Positions 10,537 through 19,929 of a stretch of 64,000 nt of DNA are shown piece by piece (position 1 is the stretch's first letter; the number at the start of each line of letters is the position of its first letter). The notes beneath the pieces were generated by a model that saw nothing but the letters and a program-made list of their open reading frames with translations, was not told the origin of the DNA and did not search any database. This DNA comes from Serratia quinivorans (GTDB lineage: Bacteria; Pseudomonadota; Gammaproteobacteria; Enterobacterales; Enterobacteriaceae): contig NZ_CAMKGL010000009.1 in the NCBI RefSeq assembly GCF_946227985.1, positions 118,899 to 182,898 of the forward strand. Reading direction: 5' to 3'. Both the position numbers and the translations under genes were made by a program.

Positions 10537-11146
10537 TGTCGGTTTTCTCTTGAGAGCGAATATAAAGACGGTAGGCCACCTGACCGGCGACTTTTTCACG
10601 GTGTAGCTGCCAGTTGGCCGGGACGTCGGTGGCGGCGCTTTCGGCTTCGGCCTCTATGTAGATCCAGGCCTCATCGGCCAGCCAGCCCTGTTGTTCCAGC
10701 AGCGTGACGGTTTCCGCCAACAGTCCTTTGCGAAAAGGCGGGTCGAGGAATACCACGTCAAACGGTTGGGCATTATTCGCCAGCCAGCTCAGCGCGTTGG
10801 TGTTGACCACATGGCCTTTGCCTTGCAGCAGCGCCAGGTTCTTTTCCAACTGCTGCGCCACCGGGCGTTCGAACTCCAACAGCGTAACGCTACCGGCATA
10901 GCGGGACAGCGCTTCCAGACCGAGTGCGCCGCTACCGGCGAAACAGTCCAGGCAACGTGCGCCCTGGATCACCGGCGCCAGCCAGTTGAAGAGGGTTTCA
11001 CGGACGCGGTCGGTAGTTGGACGTAGCCCAGGGCTATTTGGCACCGGCAGTTTCCGTCCGCGCCATTGACCGCCGATAATACGGATCTGCCCGGCCGCAG
11101 CCTGAGGCGGTTTTTTTGCCGACGCCCGTGGCGATATTCTTGTCAT
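10526..11146 (-). CDS. rsmD: 16S rRNA m2G966 methyltransferase RsmD
   Basis: 206 residues. RsmD methylates guanine 966 of 16S rRNA in the assembled small subunit using S-adenosylmethionine. Visible motifs are the SAM-binding DCFAGSGALGLEALSR and the catalytic FLDPPF motif (the NPPY equivalent), plus the N-terminal RIIGGQWRGRKLPV typical of the family. It is divergent from ftsY, as in E. coli, and yhhL follows with an overlap. Confidence 0.95.
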   Translation of the reverse strand: MTRISPRASAKKPPQAAAGQIRIIGGQWRGRKLPVPNSPGLRPTTDRVRETLFNWLAPVIQGARCLDCFAGSGALGLEALSRYAGSVTLLEFERPVAQQLEKNLALLQGKGHVVNTNALSWLANNAQPFDVVFLDPPFRKGLLAETVTLLEQQGWLADEAWIYIEAEAESAATDVPANWQLHREKVAGQVAYRLYIRSQEKTDNAD

Positions 11147-11369
11147 AGGATTGGTTTATTTCTGTTTGGGGCGGTGAAGGCCGCACAAGTTAACGAAAAG
11201 TTGCCTCTATTCTACCGGTGAGACGCGCCGGGGGAAACGGTAAAACTTTGTTGCCTGATTTCACAGTGGAAAGCATACCGGATGCGTGTTGCTGGGCGAG
11301 GGAAAGTGATAGACTCGGCGGAATAATTGTCAGCATAAGCAAGCCTTCGGTACGGAGTAGAGTCATAAC

Positions 11370-13019
11370 ATGGCAAAAGATAAGAAACGCGGGTTTTTCT
11401 CCTGGCTGGGCTTCGGCCAGAAGGAAGAAGAGCAACAGCAACCTGAGACGGCGGTAGAACCGGCGGAAAATCAGGCCGTGGAGACCCCGGCTGAACCGGT
11501 TGCTCCCAAGCTGGATGACCAACTCCCCGCCCAGGAATCTGAACCTGCCGCCTCCGTAGAAACCCCAGGAGAATGGGACGGCAGCCTGACCGGCGAGCAT
11601 ATTGCAGAAAGCGTGCCGGTGGTTGCCGAGCACCCAGCAGCGGCTGAAGCGCTGGCGGAAGAGATTGTTACCATCACCGAACAGGTGGCGGCAGAGCAGC
11701 AGCCGGTGACAGAGGAAGAGAGTGCCGAGCCGGTTGTCGTTAGTGAACCTGAAACGGTGACCCTGATTGAGCCGGAAGTGGTTGTCGTAGCCGAACCGGA
11801 AGTGCTTGAGCCAGCTGCGGTTATCGAACCGGAACCGCAAGTGGTTGCGCCGGTGCCCGTCATCGAGCCTGCGCCAGAACCGGTTACTGTGCCTGAAGCA
11901 GAAACGATCGAGCCTGAACCTGAGGTCATCGCACCAGAGCCAGAGCCAGAGCCAGAACCAGAACCAGAACCAGAGCCTCTGCCGGCCAGCGTGGCGCTGG
12001 AGCCGATTATCGTCGCCCCGGCCATTATTGAAGAGATTGAAGAACAACAACCTGAGCTGCCGGCCCCTGCGGTGACTCAGGAGCAGGAACGCCCGACCAA
12101 AGAAGGTTTCTTCGCCCGCCTGAAACGCAGCCTGGTGAAAACCAAACAGAATCTGGGTTCCGGTTTTATCGGCCTGTTCCGCGGCAAGAAAATCGACGAC
12201 GATCTGTTTGAAGAGCTGGAAGAACAGCTGCTGATTGCCGATGTCGGCGTGGAAACCACGCGTAAAATCATTACCTCCCTGACCCAGCACGCCAGCCGCA
12301 AGCAGTTGAAAGACGCCGAGGCGCTGTACGGCAAGCTGAAGGAGGAAATGTCCGAAATTCTGGCTAAAGTTGATCAGCCGCTGGATGTTGGCGGTAAAAA
12401 CCCGTATGTCATTCTGATGGTTGGCGTGAACGGCGTGGGTAAAACCACCACCATCGGCAAGCTGGCCCGCCAATTCCAGGCGGAAGGCAAGTCGGTGATG
12501 CTGGCGGCGGGGGATACCTTCCGTGCCGCCGCGGTGGAACAACTGCAGGTATGGGGCGAACGTAACCGGATCCCGGTGATCGCGCAGCATACCGGTGCAG
12601 ACTCCGCCTCGGTGATTTTTGACGCGGTACAGGCCGCCAAGGCTCGTGGCATCGACGTACTGCTGGCCGATACCGCGGGGCGTCTGCAGAATAAAGCGCA
12701 CCTGATGGAAGAGCTGAAGAAAATCGTCCGCGTCATGAAAAAACTGGACGACCAGGCCCCCCATGAGGTTATGCTGATCCTTGATGCCAGCACCGGACAG
12801 AATGCTGTCAGCCAGGCGAAATTATTTAATGAAGCCGTAGGCTTAACCGGTATCACACTGACTAAACTGGACGGTACCGCCAAGGGCGGGGTGATCTTCG
12901 CCATTGCCGACCAGTTCGCTATCCCGATTCGCTATATCGGCGTTGGGGAAGGCATCGAAGATTTGCGGCCGTTTAAGGCCGACGATTTTATTGAGGCACT
13001 TTTTGCCCGAGAGGATTAA
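11370..13019 (+). CDS. ftsY: signal recognition particle receptor FtsY
   Basis: 549 residues. FtsY is the membrane-associated GTPase that receives SRP-ribosome complexes. A long acidic, proline-rich A domain (about residues 15-245) includes an uninterrupted run of Glu-Pro pairs near residues 188-203. The NG domain follows: the N helices begin near TKEGFFARLKRSL, the G1 loop is GVNGVGKTT, then DTFRAAAVEQL, the G3 DTAGR and the G4 TKLDGTAKGG. The A domain varies among enterobacteria and contacts lipid and SecYEG. The ATG at 11370 heads the ftsY-ftsE-ftsX cluster. Confidence 0.97.
   Translation: MAKDKKRGFFSWLGFGQKEEEQQQPETAVEPAENQAVETPAEPVAPKLDDQLPAQESEPAASVETPGEWDGSLTGEHIAESVPVVAEHPAAAEALAEEIVTITEQVAAEQQPVTEEESAEPVVVSEPETVTLIEPEVVVVAEPEVLEPAAVIEPEPQVVAPVPVIEPAPEPVTVPEAETIEPEPEVIAPEPEPEPEPEPEPEPLPASVALEPIIVAPAIIEEIEEQQPELPAPAVTQEQERPTKEGFFARLKRSLVKTKQNLGSGFIGLFRGKKIDDDLFEELEEQLLIADVGVETTRKIITSLTQHASRKQLKDAEALYGKLKEEMSEILAKVDQPLDVGGKNPYVILMVGVNGVGKTTTIGKLARQFQAEGKSVMLAAGDTFRAAAVEQLQVWGERNRIPVIAQHTGADSASVIFDAVQAAKARGIDVLLADTAGRLQNKAHLMEELKKIVRVMKKLDDQAPHEVMLILDASTGQNAVSQAKLFNEAVGLTGITLTKLDGTAKGGVIFAIADQFAIPIRYIGVGEGIEDLRPFKADDFIEALFARED
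11933..11977 (+). repeat. hexanucleotide repeat encoding a Glu-Pro run in FtsY
   Basis: Seven or more successive copies of the hexamer CAGAGC/CAGAAC are visible inside ftsY, encoding alternating Pro and Glu. Units differ only in the third-position A/G. Slippage in whole units would lengthen or shorten the linker without shifting the frame. Confidence 0.8.
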
Positions 13020-13024
13020 TACGG

Positions 13025-13696
13025 ATGATTCGCTTTGAACAGGTCAGTAAAGCTTATCTGGGCGGACGGCAGGCACTGCAGGGGGTAGATTTTCATCTGC
13101 GCCCGGCAGAGATGGCGTTTCTGACCGGCCATTCCGGCGCGGGTAAAAGTACCCTGCTGAAACTGATTTGTGGCATCGAACGGCCGAGCGCCGGCCATAT
13201 CTGGTTTGGTGGTCACGACATCAGTCGCCTGAGAAACAGTGAGGTGCCGTTCCTGCGTCGTCAGATCGGCATGATTTTCCAGGATCACCACCTGCTGCTG
13301 GATCGTACGGTGTATGACAACGTGGCGATGCCGCTGATTATCGCCGGTGCCAGTACCGAGGACATCCGCCGCCGCGTTTCCGCCGCGCTGGACAAGGTCG
13401 GGCTGCTGGATAAGGCCAAAAACTTCCCAATCCAGCTTTCCGGTGGTGAGCAGCAGCGCGTGGGTATTGCCCGTGCGGTGGTGAACAAACCGGCGGTGCT
13501 GCTGGCGGATGAGCCAACCGGTAACCTGGATGATGCGCTGTCGGAAGGCATTCTGCGTCTGTTTGAAGAATTTAACCGTGTTGGCGTGACCGTGCTGATG
13601 GCCACCCATGACACCGGGCTGATTGCCCGTCGTAATTACCGCACTCTGCGCCTGAGCCAGGGTCGTATGGCTGGAGGAGCGCATCATGGCGAATAA
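13025..13696 (+). CDS. ftsE: cell division ATP-binding protein FtsE
   Basis: 223 residues; the ATPase of the FtsEX complex that couples the septal ring to periplasmic amidase activation through EnvC. Walker A is GHSGAGKST, the ABC signature LSGGEQQR and Walker B VLLADEPT. It starts five bases after the ftsY stop and its end overlaps ftsX by 11 bases, so the three are one operon. Confidence 0.97.
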   Translation: MIRFEQVSKAYLGGRQALQGVDFHLRPAEMAFLTGHSGAGKSTLLKLICGIERPSAGHIWFGGHDISRLRNSEVPFLRRQIGMIFQDHHLLLDRTVYDNVAMPLIIAGASTEDIRRRVSAALDKVGLLDKAKNFPIQLSGGEQQRVGIARAVVNKPAVLLADEPTGNLDDALSEGILRLFEEFNRVGVTVLMATHDTGLIARRNYRTLRLSQGRMAGGAHHGE

Positions 13697-14639
13697 CGCA
13701 AAAACCGCCAAGAGCAAAGCGCTGCGCGGTGGCTGGCGTGAACAATGGCGTTATGCCTGGATGAATGCCATCAAGGATATGCTGCGCCAGCCGTTGGCAA
13801 CGCTGCTGACGGTAATGGTGATCGCCATTTCTCTGACGCTGCCGAGCGTGTGTTACATCGTCTGGAAAAACGTCAGTACCGCCGCGACCCAATGGTACCC
13901 AACGCCACAGTTGACGGTGTATCTGGATAAATCGCTCGATGACGACGCGGCGGTGAAAGTGCTAGACGCCATCAAGGCGGAAGCCGGCGTTGAGAAAGTG
14001 AATTACCTGTCGCGAGAAGAGGCCCGGGGCGAATTCCGCAACTGGTCCGGCTTTGGCGGCGCACTGGATATGCTGGAAGAAAACCCGTTGCCGGCGGTAG
14101 CTATCATCACGCCGAAAATGAGCTTCCAAAGTTCCGATACCCTCAATACCCTGCGCGATCGCGTAGCCGCGGTACAGGGTGTGGATGAGGTAAGAATGGA
14201 CGACAGCTGGTTTGCCCGCCTGGCGGCGCTGACCGGGCTGGTGGGCCAGGTGGCTGTGATGATCGGCGTGTTGATGATTGTGGCGGTCTTCCTGGTGATC
14301 GGCAACAGCGTGCGGCTGAGCATCTTCAGCCGCCGTGATACCATCAACGTGATGAAGCTGATCGGTGCGACCGACGGTTTTATTCTGCGACCTTTCCTGA
14401 ATGGCGGGGCAATGCTGGGCTTCTTTGGCGCATTGCTGTCGTTGCTGTTATCCGGCGGGATGGTGTGGCGTCTGGAGTCGGTGGTCACCGGCGTGGCCAA
14501 GGTGTTTGGCACCACCTTTACCCTGCACGGCCTGGGTTGGGATGAGGCTCTGCTGCTGCTGATTGTCTCCGCGATGATCGGCTGGATCGCCGCCTGGCTG
14601 GCGACGGTGCAACATTTACGTCGATTTACACCACAATAA
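13686..14639 (+). CDS. ftsX: cell division membrane protein FtsX
   Basis: 317 residues with four membrane helices: one after residue 35, a large periplasmic loop (residues 60-180, including [21 protein letters not shown]), then three C-terminal helices. It is the membrane half of FtsEX. The E. coli protein is about 352 residues; this one lacks much of the N-terminal cytoplasmic extension, while the core aligns throughout. The start overlaps ftsE. Confidence 0.96.
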   Translation: MANNAKTAKSKALRGGWREQWRYAWMNAIKDMLRQPLATLLTVMVIAISLTLPSVCYIVWKNVSTAATQWYPTPQLTVYLDKSLDDDAAVKVLDAIKAEAGVEKVNYLSREEARGEFRNWSGFGGALDMLEENPLPAVAIITPKMSFQSSDTLNTLRDRVAAVQGVDEVRMDDSWFARLAALTGLVGQVAVMIGVLMIVAVFLVIGNSVRLSIFSRRDTINVMKLIGATDGFILRPFLNGGAMLGFFGALLSLLLSGGMVWRLESVVTGVAKVFGTTFTLHGLGWDEALLLLIVSAMIGWIAAWLATVQHLRRFTPQ

Positions 14640-14955
14640 AGTTTTTTTGGTATACTCTTCTCCTGCTGCTCCGAGCGTGTTGCGGGAGAAGAGTTACCGG
14701 CACCAACCCAAGCCTCAATCAGTCTCTTCTTTGCGCACAAATTCCCTATCGGCCCAAGTCTTCGTCACGTATTGTCATGCACAATGTGATCGAAAAACTG
14801 TGAACCAATAGGGCGGAACACGGTCAAAATCTGCAGCAAAATGTTATGGTGCCCGGCGTGTGGACCGCTTTTGCAATAGCAACTGCCGTAGAATCAATTA
14901 TTTCCCCGCCGTGATAAATCACCTGCATGACCTGTTTTTTCAAGAGAGGGTTTGA
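14640..14955 (+). promoter_or_regulatory. ftsX-rpoH intergenic region with hairpin
   Basis: The 316 bases hold the rpoH control region. ACTCTTCTCC (14654-14663) and GGAGAAGAGT (14685-14694) form a perfect 10-base stem about 15 bases after the ftsX stop. A T-run precedes the stem instead of following it, so it does not look like a normal terminator for ftsX. In E. coli this region carries several rpoH promoters, including a sigma-E one; I could not place them with confidence here. Confidence 0.55.
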
Positions 14956-15813
14956 ATGACCAAAGAAATGCAAACTTTAGCTTTAGTGCCCCAGGGCAGT
15001 TTGGAAGCCTATATCCGGGCCGCCAACACCTATCCGATGCTGACGGCAGAGGAAGAGCGGGAGCTGGCTGAACGGCTGCATTATCAGGGCGATCTGGAAG
15101 CCGCTAAGCAGCTGATCCTGTCTCACCTGCGCTTTGTCGCTCATATTGCCCGGAATTACTCTGGTTACGGCCTGCCGCAGGCGGATCTGATCCAGGAAGG
15201 TAATATCGGCTTGATGAAAGCTGTTCGCCGCTTCAACCCAGAGGTTGGGGTGCGCCTGGTTTCCTTTGCGGTGCACTGGATCAAGGCAGAAATTCACGAG
15301 TACGTACTGCGCAACTGGCGTATTGTCAAAGTTGCTACCACCAAGGCACAGCGCAAGCTGTTCTTTAACCTGCGTAAAACCAAGCAGCGTCTGGGCTGGT
15401 TCAATCAGGACGAGGTGGAGTTGGTGGCCCGAGAACTGGGCGTGACCAGCAAGGACGTACGCGAGATGGAATCCCGCATGGCGGCACAGGATATGACTTT
15501 CGATCCAACGCCGGACGACGACGCTCGTGAAGGCCAGTCGATGGCGCCGGTGCTGTACCTGCAGGATAAAAGTTCTGACTTTGCCGAAGGTATCGAAGAA
15601 GATAACTGGGAAAGCAACGCTGCAGACAAACTGGCCTACGCGATGGAAGGCCTGGACGAGCGTAGCCAGCATATTATTCGTGCCCGTTGGCTGGACGACG
15701 ATAACAAGTCCACGCTGCAAGAGCTGGCCGATCAGTATGGCGTTTCCGCTGAGCGTGTCCGCCAGTTGGAAAAGAATGCCATGAAGAAACTGAAAATGGC
15801 GATCGAAGCCTAA
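14956..15813 (+). CDS. rpoH: heat-shock sigma factor RpoH (sigma-32)
   Basis: 285 residues, close to the E. coli length. It directs RNA polymerase to heat-shock promoters. Region 2 ([36 protein letters not shown]) and region 4 with the helix-turn-helix ([26 protein letters not shown]) are clear. The RpoH box typical of sigma-32, around residues [10 protein letters not shown], is intact. The first codons closely resemble the E. coli gene, where the early coding region forms a temperature-sensing RNA structure; the same is likely here but was not folded. Confidence 0.97.
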   Translation: MTKEMQTLALVPQGSLEAYIRAANTYPMLTAEEERELAERLHYQGDLEAAKQLILSHLRFVAHIARNYSGYGLPQADLIQEGNIGLMKAVRRFNPEVGVRLVSFAVHWIKAEIHEYVLRNWRIVKVATTKAQRKLFFNLRKTKQRLGWFNQDEVELVARELGVTSKDVREMESRMAAQDMTFDPTPDDDAREGQSMAPVLYLQDKSSDFAEGIEEDNWESNAADKLAYAMEGLDERSQHIIRARWLDDDNKSTLQELADQYGVSAERVRQLEKNAMKKLKMAIEA

Positions 15814-15828
15814 TCCCGCGTAAGCGTT

Positions 15829-15855
15829 AAAAAGCCCGGCTAGCCGGGCTTTTTT
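15829..15855 (+). terminator. rho-independent terminator of rpoH
   Basis: A GC-rich stem AGCCCGGC/GCCGGGCT centred at 15841, preceded by an A-run and followed by six T residues. The A-run makes it usable in reverse for the gene ending at 15873. Confidence 0.92.
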
Positions 15856-15872
15856 GTGCCTGAAATTCGGCG

Positions 15873-17930
15873 CTATGGCGTAACGGCAGCGAAGTCTGGC
15901 GCCGGGCAGCTATAGCCAAACTTGGTGGCCCAGGGATAACGAGACCCGGTGTTGATATAGCGCTGATACAGTGCCTGACCGGTTTTTGCATCACGTTTTA
16001 TCACCCAACCGGCGGCATTGCACAGCACGGCGGCATAGGCCTGGCTTTTTGGTGGCAGCAAATCGGCAGCCTGCTGGGCCAGGGTGACGGCCTGCCAACG
16101 ATAGTGCAGGAAGCGATTGTCCTGTGGCGGTAGCGCTGCTTTGGCCCGTGCCGCTTCCGCATTGCTGATCCAACTCTTATGTTTAAGTTCGCGGGTATCG
16201 AACGCATCTCCCAGAGAGGAATAACCTGCGTCATAAATCGCGTAATCCGGCGTCATCTCGTAACCGGTGAAGGTTAGCCCCTGTGTGCGTAGCAGCATGG
16301 CCGCCTGATAATAGGCTTTGGCGCGCGCCAGTTTGTCGGCGGTTTTGTCCTGCGCCGTTTTCAGCGTATCGGCGTACTGCTGCGCCACCTGACGATAGTT
16401 AGGGATGTCGAAATAGCCCATGGCCTCTTGAGGACGTCCGGCGCGCATCAGTCGCCGCGCCAGCAGCTCGCGCAGCTGTACCTCTGGCGTCAGTGGCTGG
16501 CCGCTGTACTCGTCCGGATTGACCGGTTTTAGCGGCGTAGTGGGCGCTGGCGCATGCTCATCGACAAAGCCTTTCAGCTCGTCGACGGTCAGCACCCGTT
16601 CGGCCACGTCGGCGACGTCAGCCCAATAAATCTCTTTACCGCGATACAGGAAATCCATCGCCTGTAGATAATCACCGCGATCCAGCGCCAGGATCGCCTG
16701 CTCACCTGCCACCCGACACTCGGGCACAATGGTTTCTTGCACAAAGTCGGCATTGCGCTGCTCGCCCCAGCTTTCACTGGATGGGAAAGCGGCCGCCGCT
16801 TTGGCGTAGTTTGCGGTAGCGGCTTTAACATCACCGTCACGCAGCGCCATCTTGGCGCGTAGCCACCAGGCCAGGCCACTGTCACCGGCGTGTTTCAGCA
16901 GGCTGGCCGCCATCGGATATTGCCCGGTGCGGTAGGCCAATGCTGCCAACCGGTCGCTGTCGCTGAAGCCGTTTTTCACCGAAGCATCCAACAGCGTCAG
17001 AATTTGGCTGACGATCTGCGTTGAGCGGTTGCTGGTGCCGTCGGTGTCGGCCATTTGCAGATTACTGCTGCGGGCGAACAGTTCGATGGTCACCAACTGT
17101 TGGATCAGCGGATCGGTAATCGCCTGTTTTAGCGTATCAAAGTGGTCAGGATTGACCAGGTAACTGGAAACGTACTGCAGCGACAGCCCGCCGTCTTGAT
17201 CGCCCTGCGCCGCCTGTTGGGCGTACAGCCGCGCCGCTTGGGTCACGTCATTGAGCCACAGGTGGATACGTGCCTGCTGGCCGAGACTGCTCAGCGCCAG
17301 TTGATCCGGATCGGCCGTACCGCTTTTCACTCGCTCAATCACCTGCTGGAAAGCCGCCAGCGCTTGCTCCAGCTGTGGTTTTGCCGGGTGTTTGACCGTC
17401 GCAGCCGGTTCGCCACTTTCGTTCTCTGGCGTACCGCGATCGCCCATCAGCAATCGGCCGAGTGAGTATTGCGCTCGTAGCCCCCAATCGCCCTGTTCTG
17501 CAGCGGGTAGCGCCAATACCTGCTGGAAGTATTCGCCGGCCCGCGGATCCTGGCCGGCAAAGGCCACTGCGCCCAGTTGGTACAGGCGAGCGGCATCAGA
17601 CAACCCCTGAGTATTGACCGCATCGGCCTCTTCAACGGTTTTTGCCGCGCGCATTTTGCCGATGATGATGGTTTCTGGCGACAGGGGCATCGGTTTCGGC
17701 GGCATGGGCGGCGGTGGCGCTTTCCATTGCGGTAGTTGCTTATCTATCGCGACCAGGCGGCCGGCTTCAAAGGCAAAATTGCCTTCCGGCATATACAGCA
17801 GCGTGCCGTTACGATCGACCAGCAACCGGTTAGGGAAATCCGGTCCGCAGGCGTAGCCGTTAATCGGCAGCGCCAACGCTGAGCCGATCAGGGCTGCCAG
17901 TGGAAGAGTGTGGGCATTAAGGTGTAACAA
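15873..17930 (-). CDS. exported helical-repeat protein, function unknown
   Basis: 685 residues. The N-terminus is a signal peptide (hydrophobic LAALIGSALALPING) followed by ACGPDFPN; the Cys does not sit in a proper lipobox. A proline/methionine-rich stretch (PPPPMPPKPMPLSP) lies near residues 72-86. The remainder is rich in alanine and leucine helices of the tetratricopeptide/Sel1 kind (for example RLYQLGAVAFAGQDPRAGEYFQQVL), so it is probably a periplasmic solenoid for protein contacts. Its start overlaps the upstream DUF3142 gene by 14 bases, implying coupled translation. I do not recognise a function. Confidence 0.8.
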   Translation of the reverse strand: MLHLNAHTLPLAALIGSALALPINGYACGPDFPNRLLVDRNGTLLYMPEGNFAFEAGRLVAIDKQLPQWKAPPPPMPPKPMPLSPETIIIGKMRAAKTVEEADAVNTQGLSDAARLYQLGAVAFAGQDPRAGEYFQQVLALPAAEQGDWGLRAQYSLGRLLMGDRGTPENESGEPAATVKHPAKPQLEQALAAFQQVIERVKSGTADPDQLALSSLGQQARIHLWLNDVTQAARLYAQQAAQGDQDGGLSLQYVSSYLVNPDHFDTLKQAITDPLIQQLVTIELFARSSNLQMADTDGTSNRSTQIVSQILTLLDASVKNGFSDSDRLAALAYRTGQYPMAASLLKHAGDSGLAWWLRAKMALRDGDVKAATANYAKAAAAFPSSESWGEQRNADFVQETIVPECRVAGEQAILALDRGDYLQAMDFLYRGKEIYWADVADVAERVLTVDELKGFVDEHAPAPTTPLKPVNPDEYSGQPLTPEVQLRELLARRLMRAGRPQEAMGYFDIPNYRQVAQQYADTLKTAQDKTADKLARAKAYYQAAMLLRTQGLTFTGYEMTPDYAIYDAGYSSLGDAFDTRELKHKSWISNAEAARAKAALPPQDNRFLHYRWQAVTLAQQAADLLPPKSQAYAAVLCNAAGWVIKRDAKTGQALYQRYINTGSRYPWATKFGYSCPAPDFAAVTP

Positions 17931-19134
17931 GGGTGCCTCCTGGCGTCAGTTGTTGGCAGCGCAGCCAGCCCAGTGGCCGGGATTGCCCGGCGCGCAGTTG
18001 GTCGCCGCTAATCAGGACAAAGCGTTGCCGTTGAGGCTCACTTTCCAGCCGGTAGTTGCCCGCGGCATCTGCCGCCAGACAGTCGCTGGCGGTGATGACA
18101 ATTTCATGGGGCAGCGGGGCATCAATTGGCCCATTATTGTGAAGTATCAGATCATTGAGCCCATTTTGCTGTGGTTGAGGGCTAATTTTTACCAGCCAGT
18201 TGACGCTGAGCGGTTGGTTTTCAATCACTGCCCGCAGCGTTGTCAGCGACCAGGCGCGACGATCGTCCGCCAGCGGCAGCCGGAACCAGATAATGCCACG
18301 CAGGTGCGGCGTGGTTTGTGCGTTCAATTGATGTAGAAAATCAGCTATCTGCTGCGGCGCGACCGTCAGCTCGCGCGCGGTCCCGGCTACGCGCAGCGAG
18401 GCTTCGCTTTCAACCTGCGCGCCCTGTGCATCAAACCCCACCAACCCCATGCCGTAGGCGGGCAGGGCCACCCGGAAAGGCTTCTGCGTCATTTTCGCGT
18501 ACTGCTTTACCCAGCGCAGTGCCAGCGGGCCGGAAAATAACCCTTGCTGTGGAGACAGCACCGCATGTACCTGCAGTACTGAACTGTCCACCTGTTGCAA
18601 TATGTCGGGCAGTGTCGCTGAGCCGATCCAGGTTGGTAAGGCGGTGATGCCCAGTTGCAATGAGCGCGGCAGCTGCTGACGCAGTTGCTGAAGGAATTGC
18701 TGATAGTCGGGCAGGCGAGCGGTAGCGGCGTCATGGTCTATTTCAACGCCGATGACCTGCAACCCGGCGGCCTGCCACTGTTGCACCTGTTTTAGCAGGC
18801 GCTGGCGAATGGCGAATTCGTCCAACTGCGCCAACTGCCCGTCCAGACGCACGACTAACCACAGCGGGCGGCCATCTTGTTTCAATAATGGGAGATTAAC
18901 CGGGATTTCACGCCAGCCTTCGCGCGGATGTACCTGCAAACCCAGCACCCGCAACGCGGAGAACAGATCGCGGCTTTGTGCCAATGCCACAGCATGTTGC
19001 GGCGTCCAGACCCGTTGCCAAACGTAGGCCTGGTTATCCCAGGCTTGCTGCAGTTGCAGTGCCTGCTGGCGTCCGCCAAACCAGGCGATGAATGCAACTA
19101 CCAGCAGCAATAGCGCCACTAAGTTGCGCTTCAT
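17917..19134 (-). CDS. DUF3142-domain protein, membrane-anchored
   Basis: 405 residues. An N-terminal membrane anchor or signal (residues 4-20) is followed by a domain resembling DUF3142: alternating strands and helices, the motif GLQVIGVEIDHD with clustered acids, LGITALPTWI, and FRVALPAYGMG. The pattern suggests a TIM-barrel related to glycoside hydrolases, but no catalytic pair can be assigned. A C-terminal beta-rich part follows. It starts within the panM stop (ATGA) and overlaps the next gene by 14 bases, so all three are probably translated as one unit. Confidence 0.8.
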   Translation of the reverse strand: MKRNLVALLLLVVAFIAWFGGRQQALQLQQAWDNQAYVWQRVWTPQHAVALAQSRDLFSALRVLGLQVHPREGWREIPVNLPLLKQDGRPLWLVVRLDGQLAQLDEFAIRQRLLKQVQQWQAAGLQVIGVEIDHDAATARLPDYQQFLQQLRQQLPRSLQLGITALPTWIGSATLPDILQQVDSSVLQVHAVLSPQQGLFSGPLALRWVKQYAKMTQKPFRVALPAYGMGLVGFDAQGAQVESEASLRVAGTARELTVAPQQIADFLHQLNAQTTPHLRGIIWFRLPLADDRRAWSLTTLRAVIENQPLSVNWLVKISPQPQQNGLNDLILHNNGPIDAPLPHEIVITASDCLAADAAGNYRLESEPQRQRFVLISGDQLRAGQSRPLGWLRCQQLTPGGTLVTP

Positions 19135-19523
19135 TGCTGCCAGATTTCGCCTTGCTGAATAAAACCGCAGGCGCGCATAAAGTTATCCACTTCACCGCGT
19201 TCGCGCGGTGTCAGACCGGCGGTTGAAAGCTGCCAGTGCGTTATCTGCGGCAATTGGCGCTGGGCGTCCTGTACCAGATACAGACCAACACCGCGACGGC
19301 GTGTCACCTCACGCACCAGTAAATCTTGCAGTTGGGCATGCTTACCGTCCAGCTCGATTTTCACCGCACCGAGCAGCCGTTCGTTGAAGCGGGCGGCGAA
19401 CAGGGCCTTATTGCCGCCCAGCCAGCTTTCCCACTGCTCCGGCTGCTGATGCGGCCAGATCTTGCCAAGGTCGATAAGGTCTTGCGGGGACAGCGTGGTC
19501 AATCGCTCAATAGTCAGTTTCAT
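19131..19523 (-). CDS. panM: PanD maturation factor / acetyltransferase-like PanM
   Basis: The ATG at 19523 (MKLTIERL) gives 130 residues, close to E. coli PanM (also PanZ, YhhK); the frame is open to 19634 without homology. PanM has a GNAT fold that binds acetyl-CoA and triggers self-cleavage of pro-PanD to active aspartate decarboxylase, the beta-alanine step of coenzyme A synthesis. The family signature VREVTRRRGVGLYL, the acetyl-CoA loop, is intact, as is AARFNERLLGAVK. It lies next to livK as in E. coli, but here leads an overlapping three-gene set. Confidence 0.93.
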   Translation of the reverse strand: MKLTIERLTTLSPQDLIDLGKIWPHQQPEQWESWLGGNKALFAARFNERLLGAVKIELDGKHAQLQDLLVREVTRRRGVGLYLVQDAQRQLPQITHWQLSTAGLTPRERGEVDNFMRACGFIQQGEIWQQ

Positions 19524-19634
19524 GCAGGATTTCCGAACGGCTAATCGATGCCGACAGTGTAATAGATCTTGCACAGAGCGTTGTGTAAGTTTTTCTGTAC
19601 GATTACTGCGCGAAATGTTTTTTGCAAGACGCAT

Positions 19635-19929
19635 TTTCCGAGTAAATATGTAGTAAAGCGATCGGTAACCAGCATAACGCGCTGTGCCTGACGCTAAATG
19701 GCGCAGATTTAATCCGGATTTTATGCTGTTTACACCGCTTGTTCCTGATTGTGCAAGTTGATTTGCAGCAGAAAATTCCTGTTTAATGGCATGAAAAATA
19801 AAGTCTTATTAGAAAATATTGCCATGAAAACACCTAAATCATTATTACTTATGAATAAAAGCAGTAAATAAGGGTCAGGTGCAGGCAAACACAACAGGTA
19901 CGTTCACAACGACAGATGGGGATTTGCGG
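19635..19929 (+). promoter_or_regulatory. livK upstream region with CA-rich GcvB-type target
   Basis: An AT-rich stretch of about 295 bases precedes livK. Near its end, CAAACACAACAGG (19886-19898) and a second CACAACG (19905-19911) lie 20-45 bases before the start codon. CACAACA-type sequences are the known pairing targets of the small RNA GcvB, which represses liv transporter genes in enteric bacteria. The AT-rich part would suit Lrp binding, the known regulator of liv operons. Confidence 0.5.

Noticed and set aside
11190..12764. A 524-codon open frame on the minus strand across ftsY
   Set aside because: It lies opposite the well-conserved ftsY gene and its protein is low-complexity (Phe/Arg/Leu/Trp runs), a by-product of the Glu/Pro-rich coding strand.
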